Shown: piece by piece, positions 20,888 through 33,662 of the stretch
Layout: each line of letters begins with the position of its first letter
Position numbering within the stretch: position 1 is the stretch's first letter
NCBI RefSeq assembly: GCF_001949145.1
Contig: NW_019091417.1
Coordinates: 1,306,275 to 1,370,274 of the forward strand
Source: Acanthaster planci
Taxonomy: Eukaryota > Echinodermata > Asteroidea > Valvatida > Acanthasteridae
Direction of reading: 5' to 3'
DNA length: 64,000 nt
Program-made: the position numbers and the translations under genes
Notes under the pieces: model-generated
Seen by the model: only the letters and a program-made list of their open reading frames with translations
The model's database searches: none
Told to the model about the DNA's origin: nothing

Positions 20888-23800
20888 AATGTTCTAATAA
20901 ATTTGAAGTCCAAAATTAAACAAGCAAAACACCCTTCTCTTGTTACACATCAACCTAAGGCGATGATGCAAGCTTACACATCCAAGCACCTTCCTTGGCT
21001 GATTTGTCCGTAAGTCACGTGCTTTCTATAGTGAACAAATTAACATCAGGAAGACCCTTCGGCTGTGTCCAAAAACTTGATTGATTTGAAACTTGCGCCA
21101 ACGGCTGTATGTTCCAACCATTTTTTTTATCCAAGTGAATTACGGTTCACTTCTCTTGAGTGTTGTTGAAACAGCCTCAAACTGTCTTCTTTTTTGAATG
21201 ACAGGTGAAAGAGAAATAGACCTGAAATTCCTCAGAAAGAGAGCGCCAACCTTTGTTTACATATTTGTAAAAGAACGTGTAGTTGATGGACAGGGGCATG
21301 CCTGGTGTCTTTCGATAAGTGCGATTTAAATTAAGGTTAAGAGAAAATTATGCATTTTGCGTTAATTGTAACTCGTTGACTTTGGATTACAGTAGTTGTA
21401 ACAATACATAAGTTGTTTTGTATAAGACTACATTAACAAAACCCATTGTCTCTCTAAAATAAGCGTAAATTGAAAGATAGGGCATCTGAAGTGATGAACA
21501 GCACCGATATGAAATAAATGTCGAGAAAATTACATGGATCAGTGGTGGAATTCTCACGAAATTCGGTGTGAACGTATTCTTATCTGGGTCGCGCAGGTTA
21601 TTTGCCAGAAGACAGTGTTTAATAGTGTAGGATTATTTTACGGACTGATGGGTTGGATTCGTTATAATTAATAACCTGTACCTTTTCATGTTTGGTCGCT
21701 CCGTAATGTCCTTTCCCGTCAACCGTAATGTACACGATTAACCGGCAGTTACACTTGAATCACTGTAATGTTGAAGGGTTTACTCACTATGGACTATTAT
21801 AAGTTTCAGTTCTTTGTTGTTTTCCAAGCTGCAATGTCATCGTTCTTCATATTGTGTGAATGTGGACATCAGTATGGGAAATGTTTTTCCACACGGTGCA
21901 ATCGGGAACCAACATCCCAAGTCTAGTCGTGATGAAGTGTTTCCATGGCTCGTGTGTCGTTTTTTTATCTCACTTACTCGTGAGATTCACTTCTAGCCGT
22001 GACTTGGTGAAATGTAAATATCGGATGTCATTTTAAATTTTCACACTGCAGTGTTTTGAACAAGTCGGATCCGAATTCCGAAGAGACAACAGGCCGTACA
22101 AAAAAGCTCATTGTTTTCAGTTTCGTTCATGGACTTTATTTCTTGAAATCTTACAGACTGTTAAAAAAGTTAGTTCAATTTATTGCCATAGTTCCAGCCT
22201 AAGTTCATTTAGTAGACATAAAAGGTCTGGATACTTCAAAGGTCTTCCTTTCACGTTAGACCTTCTCGGGCTTGATGGATCAGGTTTTGCAGAGTCAGTT
22301 TTTCTCATCGTCTAAAACCAGACACAAGTAACTAAAAATTCTCGAGTTTCGTTTGGTATGCATTCAATGCCAAGAATTATAGAAACATTGACTGGCAGTC
22401 CTGTCTTACGGGAAAAAAATTTTTCCTACAACCGAGAGGTTTCGATCTTCCCATCAGTGGTTCAGTAACACGCAAATAAAACTAAGGACGAGAAGAGGAA
22501 AATTTAAACACCAAAATTCAAGAGATTGTTGTAAAAAAAATGCCAATAAATGGTAAAACCGGCAAGCAGTCACGAAAAGGGACAACAGTGTCATGTGGGC
22601 ATATTTCATTATGATTTACTTTATTTGGGGATAATTTGGATGACTTTATACTTCAAATATACGCATAGATAATTCGCGTGTTGCAGTGGAATGCAATTGT
22701 GCGGTGTAGTGAGACTATGGAGAGAACCGTACTTCATTTAGAATTATGATCCAGTTATTATGAGGGATTCGTATGCCAAATTATGACTTTACCCTCAACG
22801 TATGTGATATTCCAGTGTCTATGCGAGGCAGTTCATCTCACGATGAGAATGTTTACTTTGTTACAATGACTACTCGGGATTTGCCAGGAATGATTGACAG
22901 TTTCTAGTCACAATTTCCAACCATTTTTTTTTCTACATTATACGAGACATACCGACACAAATCCACCATCTGTAGATGGAGCACATTTATGTTCATTCCG
23001 TTCGTGTGGTCGACATGACGGTTTCAGTGAGCCAGCTCGGTATTTAAAAAAAAAGGTCATTCGAGAACAAAGCACACCAGCATGGACCATGTTCAACGCG
23101 TGTGAGTCAGCATACGACCATGTTGATTGGGCCGACCTCGAGCGCGCGTATTACTTTTCTCGAATGATCTCCGACGTAGAGCAAGTGCTGTTGGAATACT
23201 GAATTGGCTCATTTGGGGAAGAATGTACGTGTCCTTCCCCTCTAAATCTGCTTTGTTCGGTTGTTCCCGAGATTTATGTCACTTGTTCAATTTATATGGC
23301 GTTCTTGTTTCATGGGCGGAGCGTAGGAAGCTTCTGTCAATCCAAATTTGTACCTGTCGCCAGATCGACATGGTTGATTATGTTTATTGTAAGTTGTACA
23401 TTGTAAATAGCAAATGCGATATTTTACGTAGGTCAGATCAGTATGTGACCTTGTACATGTATATACAAGTGCTGTTGTACAGTGCATCTGAATTTGCAAA
23501 TTATTACATTCCACACGTGATCTCCGTTGGCCTGTTACTTATGAAATAAGTACAGAACAAAAAAAGATGACTTTCGATTCGAGTACTTTTCCCAGATAAA
23601 ATGCAATGCCAAAAAGTGATATGCTACTGGTGGTTTAGAATTTTTAAAAAGGAACGTGGTCGACTTTGTAAAAACAGTACCTTCTGTACGGAATGGGGAA
23701 ATTTAAATAGTTAAACACCCTGAAAATGTTCGTCGACAGGACAATGTTTGATCTAAAATCTCTTTGAGTTTCTCTGTGTCTATTTCCACATGGGTAAAAT

Positions 23801-26800
23801 GGTGGCCAACGGATAGATGCCAAAGATTTGCAATATTTCAACAATACACTCATCGAATTCTAGACAATGATCCGCAGTGACACAGAAGCGCTAGTGAAGG
23901 GGTATTTTTGTTTGGTCAGCCTACCAGCCAATCAAAGTCGTGTGGGCACAACGTAGTCTGTTCATGAGGAACGCGCGGTATGTGATTGGATCTTATCAAC
24001 ATTTGTGAAGCAAGCCCAGCCCATCAGCGCACAGCTATCCATAAAGCTAATCAGTCAATCATTTTAGTCTTTTTCCTGAAGGACATAATGTCCAAAATGA
24101 ATGTTTACTGTCACTCTTAACGCTGGTTCGTGTTTTATCAAAAGTAGACCTGATTGCTGTAGTGCGTGTATGTGTGTGTCCAAAATTGTCATTCCAAGTT
24201 AATTTTTTACCACTCAACAAAAGTAAAATATAAATATTATTATATATATGCTTTGTGTGATATTCTGTAAGTACTTGTATGTATATACAAAGTGTATTAA
24301 CGGATATTCATATTGCTATTAAACAACTATAAAATTATACATTATCATACAGAAATGAGCTGGATATTTCTCTGCAAAATGGAAAAAATGATGAAATATA
24401 TAGATAACTATGTCTGAAATTACGAGCTAATGGAAGTTCCGTGCATTTGTAATATAACCGGAACAGTGTACCACCCGCATCAGAGCCGTACATACAGAGA
24501 GATGTGCCAGCTTCAGAGTTTGGAAACAAAATGGCTGTCCGCTAAGTGTATAATAGAGCGTGTGGCTATTGTATACCAAATGAACTGTCTGTGTGAGCAC
24601 ATAGCGCATACACCTACCAGTTTGGTTCGGTTAGCGTTAACACTAATGTCGCAACTTTCTCTATACACGGCTCTGACCTGTATGCTGCCCAATTCTCCTT
24701 TTCAGAGATCCACCCTCGTCAGGAGCTCTTTATACGTCTAGAGAGAGTTATGTCATTATTGTCTCAATTGTTGGGAGCAAATAGTGGATTAGTTAGCACA
24801 TTCTGCATGCTGTACTGCACGCGCAATGAACCGCCATTTTGTTTCCAACGTCTGAACACAGCTCTACCCCTGTCAGTTTAGGGCACCCTCTAGCATGAAC
24901 TTAGCAAAGACGTCAGCCCCTCTTCCCCTTTGATGTGATATTTATGTCGTGAAAAGGGAACTTATGATTATCGTTTTGAAGTTTCTGCCTGTGCTTGGTA
25001 TTGGAAAGATGTACAGTTATTTCCCATTTCATCAACCTGGGGCAAATTTTAATTATAGAACTGCTTAAGCACAAAACTTATTTAAGCTTAAAAAAATCTT
25101 GCTTGATAAATCAGGTTAGCAGCCGAATTCCATGTGATGTATGTACTGTTTTGGAATGGTATTTAGCCGTTTTGGGTTTACCATGACAATCACACACAGC
25201 TGATAACCTTTGTTTTTCAAGCAAGGGTTTTTTTCGCGCTTAAGCAGCTCTGTGAAATTGGCCCCAGAATGTAACTCACAATAACAGCCAAGTCTGCATT
25301 ATTTTGTTTGCCATTGAGTACTCTGCTCCTCGCCGCACGATTAAACATGCGTCACTTATCTATACCCAAATTCCTTTGCAAATTCCAAAGCCAAATTCTG
25401 TTCTTTGCAAATCCCTTCTTAAAATTCGAGTCTCTTCCAGAGCTACACCACGCCCATTGTCCCATTGCGATTTTGTCATTCCTTGTGGTGAGAACAAACT
25501 GATGAGTCGACAGGAAAATCGCGGCTTTACAGTCTGAATCCATCCTCTGTCCAAGGAGAACTGTCCAAGTCGGCCATTTTATTCGAGAAGGGGAGTTGAA
25601 CTTAGAAAGACAGCATTATAGGCTGTCAAGTTCTCACGCCCGCTGACTGGAAACGGTATGGGTGTGTTTTGTGTACTCCAGCTGAACCTTGTACACATAC
25701 CGACCCGGTCCTTTTGTCACGAGGTGATGTTACCAGTGATATTGGGGGAGGCTACATTTGTTTTTCCTAAAGAACGGTTTCAGGATGACGTGGCGCATCT
25801 CCGAACAGTACGCCGAGGCACCGCCAGAAAACCTTCCTCGGGATTCCTTGCCTTTTGGAGGGAGCCCATAACATCGACATTTGAAGGGTAAGTCAATGTA
25901 TTAAGCTAAATGTTAAAGTGCCTCGTGTCGTCTCAATTGTGTTTTAAGATCTGTTGGGGAAAAAATTCCATGTACGGATGCCGCTGTGCACCGACCCTAT
26001 GAGACTGGTCTGAAAAATTTTAAGTGTTTGTTACATCAGTGCAGACGAGTACCTCAATATTCCATGCTAAATTTGACTTTTTAGAACACGTTATTGCTTT
26101 CAATTGGTAATAGGTAACTTCAGTGAACATCAGTGGTGTCCGTAGATAAAACCAGCATAATTATTATCATGCGATCTAAGGGCATCTCTTTGTGACAGGT
26201 ATTCTTGACGGATGTTCAAGGATTTAACATGACAGAGTTTGAGTCATTTAACACATCGCAGATCATGCGTTTTGGGATAATTTGCATGAGGTGCGTTACG
26301 TTGCGACTCGCTGAGCATGCCGTGCATAGGGACATGCACCGGCACCGCGGTGCGTGGCCTCGAGGGCGATGCATGCAGCATGTACGGATGCGCGGCGTAC
26401 AGTGCACAGGCGTTTCGGCCTCAATAGTGATCGGTTGCTAGTCTGCCGATGTGTGACACGGTAAATCCTCTCTCTCTCGAGTCGTTTCTCCTTTCTTTTA
26501 ATTACATTTGGAGAAAACATGCACGGCGATGTGACTGTAAAGCGCAAACAAACTCATTACGATCTCAATAGATGATTTGTCTCAACGGTCGAGTTGTCCA
26601 AGCATTTCCTGCACATGCAAGACCTACTTGTACAGCAAGAACGCAACCTCCTAGGGCCAAGGGAATAGTTTACGAGTCATTGAGGCCATGTAAATAAGGA
26701 TCGATAGTTTGAAGATCGATTTTAAAAACGAACGATCCCTTTAATATGCGGAAAAAATTTGGCTGACATGTAAATGTGCGCCGGTCGACCAGACTTAAAT

Positions 26801-27923
26801 TCCCAAGCCAAAGTTGCCGGTGCTCAGTGCAAAGATAAATGCCTGAGAATAAATGGGAAAAGCCAAAGATTTGAACCGAATGAATTTTTATCTTATCCAT
26901 AATGTGCTATGTTTGCACACAGATTTCTTTGAACACATTTCCATTACGGCTTTTATCTGTCGGATATACATCGTTCTTCGAGTAAATAGTGGGGGACTTT
27001 CTGAAGTCTAGACATCGTCAATTTGTAATGTTGCACAAACACACCCATCCATCGAATAGAAGTAAAGTGTACCTTCTGAAGAAACGTTTCAAAATCGAAA
27101 GAGTTGGGGAATTGGAAGCAAATACCAATTCTGAAAATTTACCTAAGCAAATGCCCTCACGGAAGTGAGGGTTAACGTTCCTGAAGAAAAAAGAGGTGTA
27201 GAAGATCTTTGATTTCTTGCCCGTCATCAGTCCTGGCTCTTGAGTGGCATTTTGGTTTGACGCTGACAAAGCCATCTTTAAACACCCCTCAAGAGCAGAA
27301 TCTTGTCTTTTGTTCCGCCCCCAAACATCCTTCCCCCAAAACGAAGAGATATAATGTCGCCTTCTAATCCACTCTCGGAGGTTTTCAGTGTAATGTACTT
27401 CTAAAAAGCTCACCGCTCCAGGCAATGAGCATCATTTTCCCCAAGCCACAATTCTGAAACCATCGTGGGGTTGGGGATAATCAGTTGTCGAAAGCCAGAC
27501 CAGAGCCCAGGCTTTCAGGTGCGCCCGAGCGGAAACGGGCTGCCGTCCCAACTTGTCAGGTTAGGCGGGCACGTTCCAAACGCAAAGGGATTTCCGCGTG
27601 ATACCCAGACTCCGTGGTAAGCTTTGAAGTACCGCTCTATTGAAACGTTTTGCTTTCTCCGATTGGCTACTCTGGGAGCGTCTGTCCCTGTCAAGGCGAA
27701 TCACGTCACTTGTCAGTGATGACCATTGTTCACATCCTCTCAAGAGACTTTCTAAATTGGGCAACCTTTTGGGTCACTTTTCTTCGAGACTTCACTGTTG
27801 CACCATCTTCACAAGCGCCTTCTCATCATCAAACTAGTCTTCGCCAGTCAGACGAACGGTTTTTTGGGGTTCCGAAATTGCAACTTTGCTCGTGCAGGTT
27901 TTTTTATCGTTGAATCGCCCACC
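20888..27923. other. Intergenic region between SYT15 and Wnt8
   Basis: No recognisable coding exon. There is a short AT-rich patch near 24225-24250 and a CpG/GCATGC-rich patch near 26310-26410. The last kilobase is the Wnt8 5' flank and UTR. One exon-like stretch at 25658-25887 ends in a perfect GTAAGT donor but has no recognisable protein and is listed under rejected items. Confidence 0.55.
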
Positions 27924-30900
27924 ATGTTGTTGGAGTGGATCACATTTCAATCCCTGATGATGGTTGCCGGAGGACAACTGTTTGCCAGAGGATGGTGAGT
28001 CCAGGTTTCTTCTCTCAGAATTTATACAATATTTACGATTTCCTTCTCTAACCTGTTTGCTTGTTTGACTCGAAGTTGATGATTTGCGATTGGTGCCCCT
28101 AACTACTGTGGAAACCTTAAGAATTCGTGTTTGGCTTTTTCATATTGATTTAACTACGCGCTTTTAATGTGAAGTTACAATTTAAAATCATTTTTGAAAG
28201 TTGATTTTGTACGTTAGAGTGTCGCGAGAGTTTCATTTTTTGGGGGGGGGGGTTAGTTTCGTCAAACATGACCCAGTGCTCTGTTTCTTCCTTTTAACCA
28301 GGGCGCCAGCGAGCAACTTACTCCTGTCCGGCTCGAAGGTAAGCCCCAGGCTTTCACTTGACAACTATAAGGTCTTCTCGAATCATTTTTTAATTAATAC
28401 CATTCCACGAAACATTGTTTAGTCAGGGTTTCAAGTTTCTTGAGATTTATGTTTATCTTCACTGTGCATCTGAAACCGCTTTGGTCGCGACGCTGACTCA
28501 TGTTTACTTTTATGATTCTCTTGATCCCCACGATGGTGACAACCCCTTTAGAGTAGTCTGTGCCCATTTTTAGATAACAAGCCCAGACTTTACCCCGAAG
28601 GTATGATCTAAGGACAACTGTGTCAGTAACAGGATGTGACATGATTCCCAAGTATGTAGCCTTTTGTTCCTTAATGTGCGCTGATGTCGTCCGCCTTAAG
28701 GCATGTCTAGGCGTTTCTTGACCCATCATTCGCGACTTGTTCTTCTTTGTTCCCCCTTGCAAGACACTCACCCATCTCTGATTTGCATAATGCTCGGAGT
28801 TAGGCGCATTAGTGTCCAAAAGCGCAGATACTGCATGTACTGAGGCCGTTATTACAGATGGATGGAACCACTTGCTGTTCCTGAAAAAGATCTTGGGAAA
28901 AAAACGCAAGCAAAAAAAATCGTTACTGCCTCAGCCAGCAATCGCATTCGGTGCTGCAAAAGGCCATCCCCAGATTACTGTATCCTTGGCCATCCTCAGC
29001 ATGTTTGCTACATCATTCAAACAACTTGTATTGTATCAATGCACTGTGGAAAAGTTCCCCCCCCCCACCACTTCACTTAGGTCGCTTACCTCGCATTGTC
29101 CGTTGCCTAGAAGGGGGCATGGGGTAGCTTAATTGGCCCAGATGTAAATCTTGTTTTAGTCCCGCATCTAGCAAAGACATCAAAGCGCTCGCCCGCCCAC
29201 TCGACACTTATTCATCTAAGTCTTCAGTAATGAGTTCTGGCCATGATCTCATTACCCGCAAATTAGTAATCCCAACTTGCCGGGATTCGAACAATAAAGC
29301 GGGATACGGGTATTGTCTGGCTGGAATTACGTAGTGAAAGGGAACTAAGGGGAATTCTGGGATTAAAGTGATGGGTCCGGGACTTGTTTGCAACGGGGCG
29401 GTAGCTCAAAGAGTAGGAGGGGGTAGGTTGGCTTTCTGTAGTGATTCATACCAAGGGGGTTAAAAAGGACTCGGGGTTGCTCCTGTCGCCTTGCTGATGC
29501 AATCTTAATCATCTTCTGCCTTCATTCAAACACTTGATTTAAAGCCGAAATGGGAGAATCTCTTGGAGTTTTCACTCATGTTACACATGTTTGTCCCGTC
29601 TCAGGGCTCTGATGTGTTTGCTTTCAATAAAATTTAGATATTTGGTGTGCGTTTTTCTTTGACTATCGATAGGGTCTACAGAGATACATCACGTTCTCTG
29701 ACAGCGTAAGTGCAGGTGCCGAGACTGCCATGAAAGAGTGCCGCCAAAGGTTCCAATGGGACCGCTGGAACTGCCCTGAAGGATCACTGGCTCTGTTCAA
29801 CGAACCTCTCCGTAAGTTCTCCTTTCTTGTCGATTTGAATACAAGCCTGGATTTGCTTCAAGGCTGTCAAACATTTCCATCTGTTTTTTTTTTTTGGGGG
29901 GGGGCAGTTTTAAACCAAATATTTTGGAATGGCAGCAATACTTTTTTCATTTCTGTCTGGCAGCGACACGTGAGATGTCCTTCGTTCACGCTATCAGCTC
30001 GGCCGGTGTAATGTACTCACTCACCAGAAACTGTTCCTTGGGACAGTTCGAGAACTGCGGCTGTGACGAGTCGAAGCGAGGAGGTAAAGCAGGTAAGATC
30101 ATCTGGAAACTGACTGGCAAGGCAGTTGAAGTTGTCTTTCGTTTCTATTCTGTAAAGTTTTAAAGATAAGCAGGCGAACTGTTTTCGATAGAGACCGATT
30201 TTCAAAGATAGAAGTTAAATTCATTTTCTAGGACACATCTTTGTAAACCTAGACAGCTTTTTTAGAAAGTTATAATTTTCATGATTTGTGTCTCTGTTCA
30301 GGAGGCAAGGACTGGCAGTGGGGTGGCTGCAGTGATAACATTAAGTTTGGCGAGCGGATCTCTAAGGTTTTCGTGGACGGTATGGAGCGGGGAGAAGACG
30401 CGCTGGCTCTGATGAACCTGCACAACAACGATATCGGTAGAAAGGTGAGTCCGGAATGCTTGATTGTAAAACTTTTATGTAATGGCCTTAAGACGTTGAC
30501 CATACACGTTGGCTTGTACATGTACTTCTCATTTCCGTAAACATTATTTTTGATCGTTATCAGTTGATTTGTGATTGCCTTTTCCCCACCTAGGCAGTTC
30601 GTCAGACACTGACTCGTCGCTGCAAGTGTCATGGCGTGTCCGGCAGTTGCTCCATCCAGACGTGCTGGGATCAGTTGGGACCCTTCGGCATCATCGGCGA
30701 GGCTCTCCGGAAGCGCTACGAGACGGCTGTTATGGTAGACTACGTCAGCGGCAGCCTTAGCCACAGCGACGAGGAGACACAGGACGCGCAGGCAGACATC
30801 GAGGATGACCTAGTCTTTCTCCAGCCGTCACCCAACTACTGCCACGTCAACACCACCGTCGGGACCACGGGGACACTGGGTCGGGAGTGTCTCCGAGGCC

Positions 30901-31109
30901 GTGGAGCTGAGGTGAGCCCCTGGGAGGCGCGAAGCTGCAAGCGTCTCTGCACTTCCTGTGGACTAGGTGTTAAGCGGAGCAAGGTGGTTGTGTCTTCAAG
31001 TTGTAACTGCAAATTCCATTGGTGCTGTGAGGTACAATGTGAGACCTGTACGCGGGAAGTCACCAAGCTCACTTGTGCGCGGAAGAGTGAAACCAGAGCC
31101 AGACTTTAA
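27924..31109 (+). CDS. Wnt8: Wnt8 secreted signalling ligand, complete six-exon gene
   Basis: Exons: 27924-27994, 28302-28338, 29682-29811, 29964-30092, 30302-30444, 30594-31109; together 1026 nt, 341 aa, close to the usual Wnt8 length of about 350. All splice sites are GT-AG and phases agree. The N-terminus is a modest hydrophobic signal sequence. [64 protein letters not shown] and [17 protein letters not shown] are Wnt motifs; the combinations [10 protein letters not shown] and FGERISK point to the Wnt8 subfamily. Ser186 in CHGVSGSC is the Porcupine acylation site of the family. The C-terminal cysteine-rich finger (CNCKFHWCC) is complete. For exon 3 I chose the acceptor before AGATACATC because it reproduces the Wnt8 join [11 protein letters not shown]; an acceptor eight bases upstream (before GGTCTACAG) is out of frame. 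Known Wnt8 roles are axial and mesendoderm patterning through beta-catenin. The 28339-29681 intron contains no supported gene. Confidence 0.95.
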
Positions 31110-31469
31110 GTGACTTTGGTTCATCAGTATACATGTAAAAGGACACATCGGTTACAGTTAAATGTTATCATAGGGTCCTGATTTTATTGTCCGATTTCCT
31201 CTTAAATCTTATTCGAGGATTTGCTTCCACGTTTTGGCAGTGATGCACATTTTGATTGGTTGTGTAAATATGTAAATCATGAAAGAATAATTATGTTAAT
31301 TGTGCATCACACCAACAACTCTTATTTATCACAGATTCAAGAGTACACATGTGCATGTACTGTAAATTTTTTAGTGTTCAAATGTTGCTTCTTAAAGACC
31401 AGTTCCTATTTGAAAAGAATTAATTGTTCATCGTAAAATATGTGTGGATTTTCTGCTGAAATAAGTATG

Positions 31470-31475
31470 AATAAA
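31470..31475 (+). terminator. Candidate poly(A) signal for Wnt8
   Basis: AATAAA occurs 361 bases after the Wnt8 stop, in AT-rich 3' UTR-like sequence. It precedes the convergent minus-strand gene's own signal by roughly 640 bases. Confidence 0.5.
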
Positions 31476-32108
31476 GAATCGTCGTGCGTTTCGCTTGAAA
31501 CTAATGAGATATCAGGGCAGCGTTCTTTCTTTCGGAGGTTTGGAGATGTAAATTGTTTTAGTTCAGAAACCAAAAATTCTTTCATTTTAAATTTAAAAAC
31601 ATGTTGGTATCCTTCGAACAGATGTGCAGCTATGGTTTGGAAACTATTAGTTGTTAATACGCAGTGTAGGATGTAAGCCTTTAAGGCCGAGTTCATTATG
31701 CATACACATCATGTACCGATTTGGTGGTGCTATTCGATTGAGTATTAATTAAAGCGCCCCCAACGTGTTGTTTCACTGAAGACCATTTTCAGCCAATCGT
31801 GCGTGACTTTTATCGACATCTGGGGCTTATTATTGTCGGACCGCGATAAACCACCCGATACATAATTTTACATATGCTTTTTTATTTTATCTCCAAACAT
31901 AAATGAGGAATAAGTTTTCTTCGGTTAGTAAAAGGTCATTAAAGCAAAGTACACGTATTCCGTCTTTGGCATGCTGGGACTTACAAATACGAAACTACAT
32001 GTATTAAAAACTTGAAAATGTGTTTCATCAACATGGCTGCTGTAATTTAGTAATGATCATTTTTTATCAAATCTCTTCCATTTTTATGTATGATCTGTGG
32101 AGTTTGTC

Positions 32109-32114
32109 TTTATT
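32109..32114 (-). terminator. Poly(A) signal of the minus-strand single-exon gene
   Basis: TTTATT on the plus strand reads AATAAA on the minus strand, 55 bases downstream of the minus-strand stop codon at 32169. Position and strand fit a short 3' UTR. Confidence 0.6.
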
Positions 32115-32168
32115 GTACCATTTTGTTTGTTTAATCACAAGAAAACGAATTGTAACAATGGTGCATAA

Positions 32169-33662
32169 TCAAGTCTTCCCGCTCTTATTTTTCGTGGATT
32201 TGACCTGAGGGGAGTACTTCAGAGTTAGCAATGCTAGTTGGTTCATTAATGGTTCATTGTCTCTACTTTCCTCGATGATTGCTTCATCAGCTTTCGTCCA
32301 CCTGATATACCGGCAATGCTTCATTTCTTCAAACAGTTCCCCATCCTCAATGTCTTGTAGGTTGGCGACGTCGTTGACCTGCAGAGATTCCCGCCGAAAC
32401 TTCCGATAGCTCTGCACTCTTTGCACCTCCTCGTGCAACTCATCGAAGGCGTTGGCATGCATGACCTGCGTGCTGACCCTGCGCAGTTGTCGCCTCGGGC
32501 TGGATCGCAAGGCTGAGGATGCTGTCTGTTGCATCAACGTAGACTGCCTTTCCTTCTTAGCCCCGGGGTTATTTATACCACGAGACTCCGGTGTGAACAT
32601 GGGCGAGGAGAATTTACTTGGGGCCTGGGAGGCGGCTTTGATGGGAGTGGAAGCCCGCGAGAGGGCGCTCCTCTCGAGACTGGATTTTGGTCGATCGTCG
32701 AGGTGGGATGGGGATGCGGTGTCTATGCGTGTAGAGGGCGCTGGAATTTCACCCTTCGATTTCATACGACGCACGTGATTCTTTAGCTGCACTTTGTACA
32801 TGTCTAAATAGTTGGTTCGCAGTACTTTGCTTTTGGAGTCCAATTGTTGCTCGGCAATGGTGGCACACGTTCCGGGGCTCGTCTGAGGGCGCTTCTTCGG
32901 CCTGGTTTTTCGAGTGTAAGACAGAGGGCTGGATTGAGGTCGCATGCCAAGCTTTTTCATGACCATCCTCACTGATTCCTCAGCAGCTGCGGTGCTGTCC
33001 TCATGTGCCAAAGCTTTGCTTGCTTCGCTGATTAAGCTCTTTGTTTTAGTCACTGGGATCGCCCACTGCCCGTCAGCCATCATTCCACCCTCCACCAAAG
33101 TTTCGTTCTTATCTTCCGGCACATTTGTTGTATCGGCGTTTTCCTCTTTTTCATCGGCCTCTTCGAGAACCTCGCTCTTCCGCTCAAAATCCTCAAGAAC
33201 TTTCCGATAATGATATATCTGAACTTGATCCGAAGTCATCATGGACAGTTTTCTCCTGGATATCCGAGTGTACTCTTTTGGGGGCGCTTTGCTAATTGCC
33301 ACCGATTCGGCGCGAGACGTGTATGGTTGTTGCCTCACCCTTTTCTTTGGTAGCAGGGTTGCCAGTTCTGCAGGTGTGGGCAGGGTGGTTGCCCTTGGCC
33401 GGGCTAGATATGACGGCATGTTCTCTAGCTTGGCGAGCCGTGGCATGGGGCACTCCTTGGACGACACTCTCCAGATGCCCTCGTGAGATTTGCGAATGCA
33501 GAGGTCCCGCTCCTTCTCCATAACGTGCACTACTTTTTTCAACCTCTGTTCCTGCGTGCGGTTCTGCATCTGAGCCTTGACGAATATCCGGTTGGACCGG
33601 GCCTTCAACTTATCGAGCAACCTACGGTAGTGGCGCTCCGTGCTCCCTGAACCACCAGTCAT
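32169..33662 (-). CDS. Single-exon basic, Ser/Glu-rich protein of unknown family, about 497 aa
   Basis: The longest uninterrupted frame in the window. I place the start at the ATG at 33662-33660 (reads MTGGSGSTERHYRR). The frame stays open 13 codons further, but the only earlier start there is a GTG, and TTTTTTCCCGACGGTTTAG before it resembles a splice acceptor, so a non-coding 5' exon may exist. The protein is hydrophilic and lacks a signal peptide or membrane segment. Residues about 8-57 look helical and basic (ERHYRRLLDKLKARSNR); a Glu/Asp-rich helix-like part follows SDQVQIYHYRKVLEDF (about 144-185); the middle has TRKTRPKKRPQTSP; the C-terminus contains CRYIRWTKADEAIIEE. Low-complexity Ser/Arg/Pro stretches suggest a partly disordered scaffold or cytoskeletal protein, but I recognise no domain and assign no function. 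It is tail-to-tail with Wnt8, about 1 kb away. An AATAAA on its strand lies 55 bases after the stop. Confidence 0.8.
   Translation of the reverse strand: MTGGSGSTERHYRRLLDKLKARSNRIFVKAQMQNRTQEQRLKKVVHVMEKERDLCIRKSHEGIWRVSSKECPMPRLAKLENMPSYLARPRATTLPTPAELATLLPKKRVRQQPYTSRAESVAISKAPPKEYTRISRRKLSMMTSDQVQIYHYRKVLEDFERKSEVLEEADEKEENADTTNVPEDKNETLVEGGMMADGQWAIPVTKTKSLISEASKALAHEDSTAAAEESVRMVMKKLGMRPQSSPLSYTRKTRPKKRPQTSPGTCATIAEQQLDSKSKVLRTNYLDMYKVQLKNHVRRMKSKGEIPAPSTRIDTASPSHLDDRPKSSLERSALSRASTPIKAASQAPSKFSSPMFTPESRGINNPGAKKERQSTLMQQTASSALRSSPRRQLRRVSTQVMHANAFDELHEEVQRVQSYRKFRRESLQVNDVANLQDIEDGELFEEMKHCRYIRWTKADEAIIEESRDNEPLMNQLALLTLKYSPQVKSTKNKSGKT

Noticed and set aside
22894-23202. 102-codon plus-strand frame (ends YYFSRMISDVEQVLLEY)
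   Set aside because: The last 40 residues look somewhat protein-like, but no family was recognised and borders do not fit an exon convincingly.
25658-25891. Exon-like frame ending at a perfect GTAAGT donor near 25888
   Set aside because: No matching acceptor or recognisable protein; could be a Wnt8 5' UTR exon but nothing in the sequence shows it.
28394-28909. 171-codon minus-strand frame inside Wnt8 intron 2
   Set aside because: No recognisable domain, no transposase or reverse transcriptase motif, composition like the surrounding intron; probably chance, though a decayed insertion cannot be excluded.
29270-29430. B-box-like TGTTCGAATCCC (minus strand) and GCGGTAGCTCAAAGAGTAGG (plus strand)
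   Set aside because: They lie on opposite strands and cannot form one tRNA; at most SINE fragments.
30279-30764. 161-codon minus-strand frame
   Set aside because: Antisense shadow of Wnt8 exons 5 and 6.
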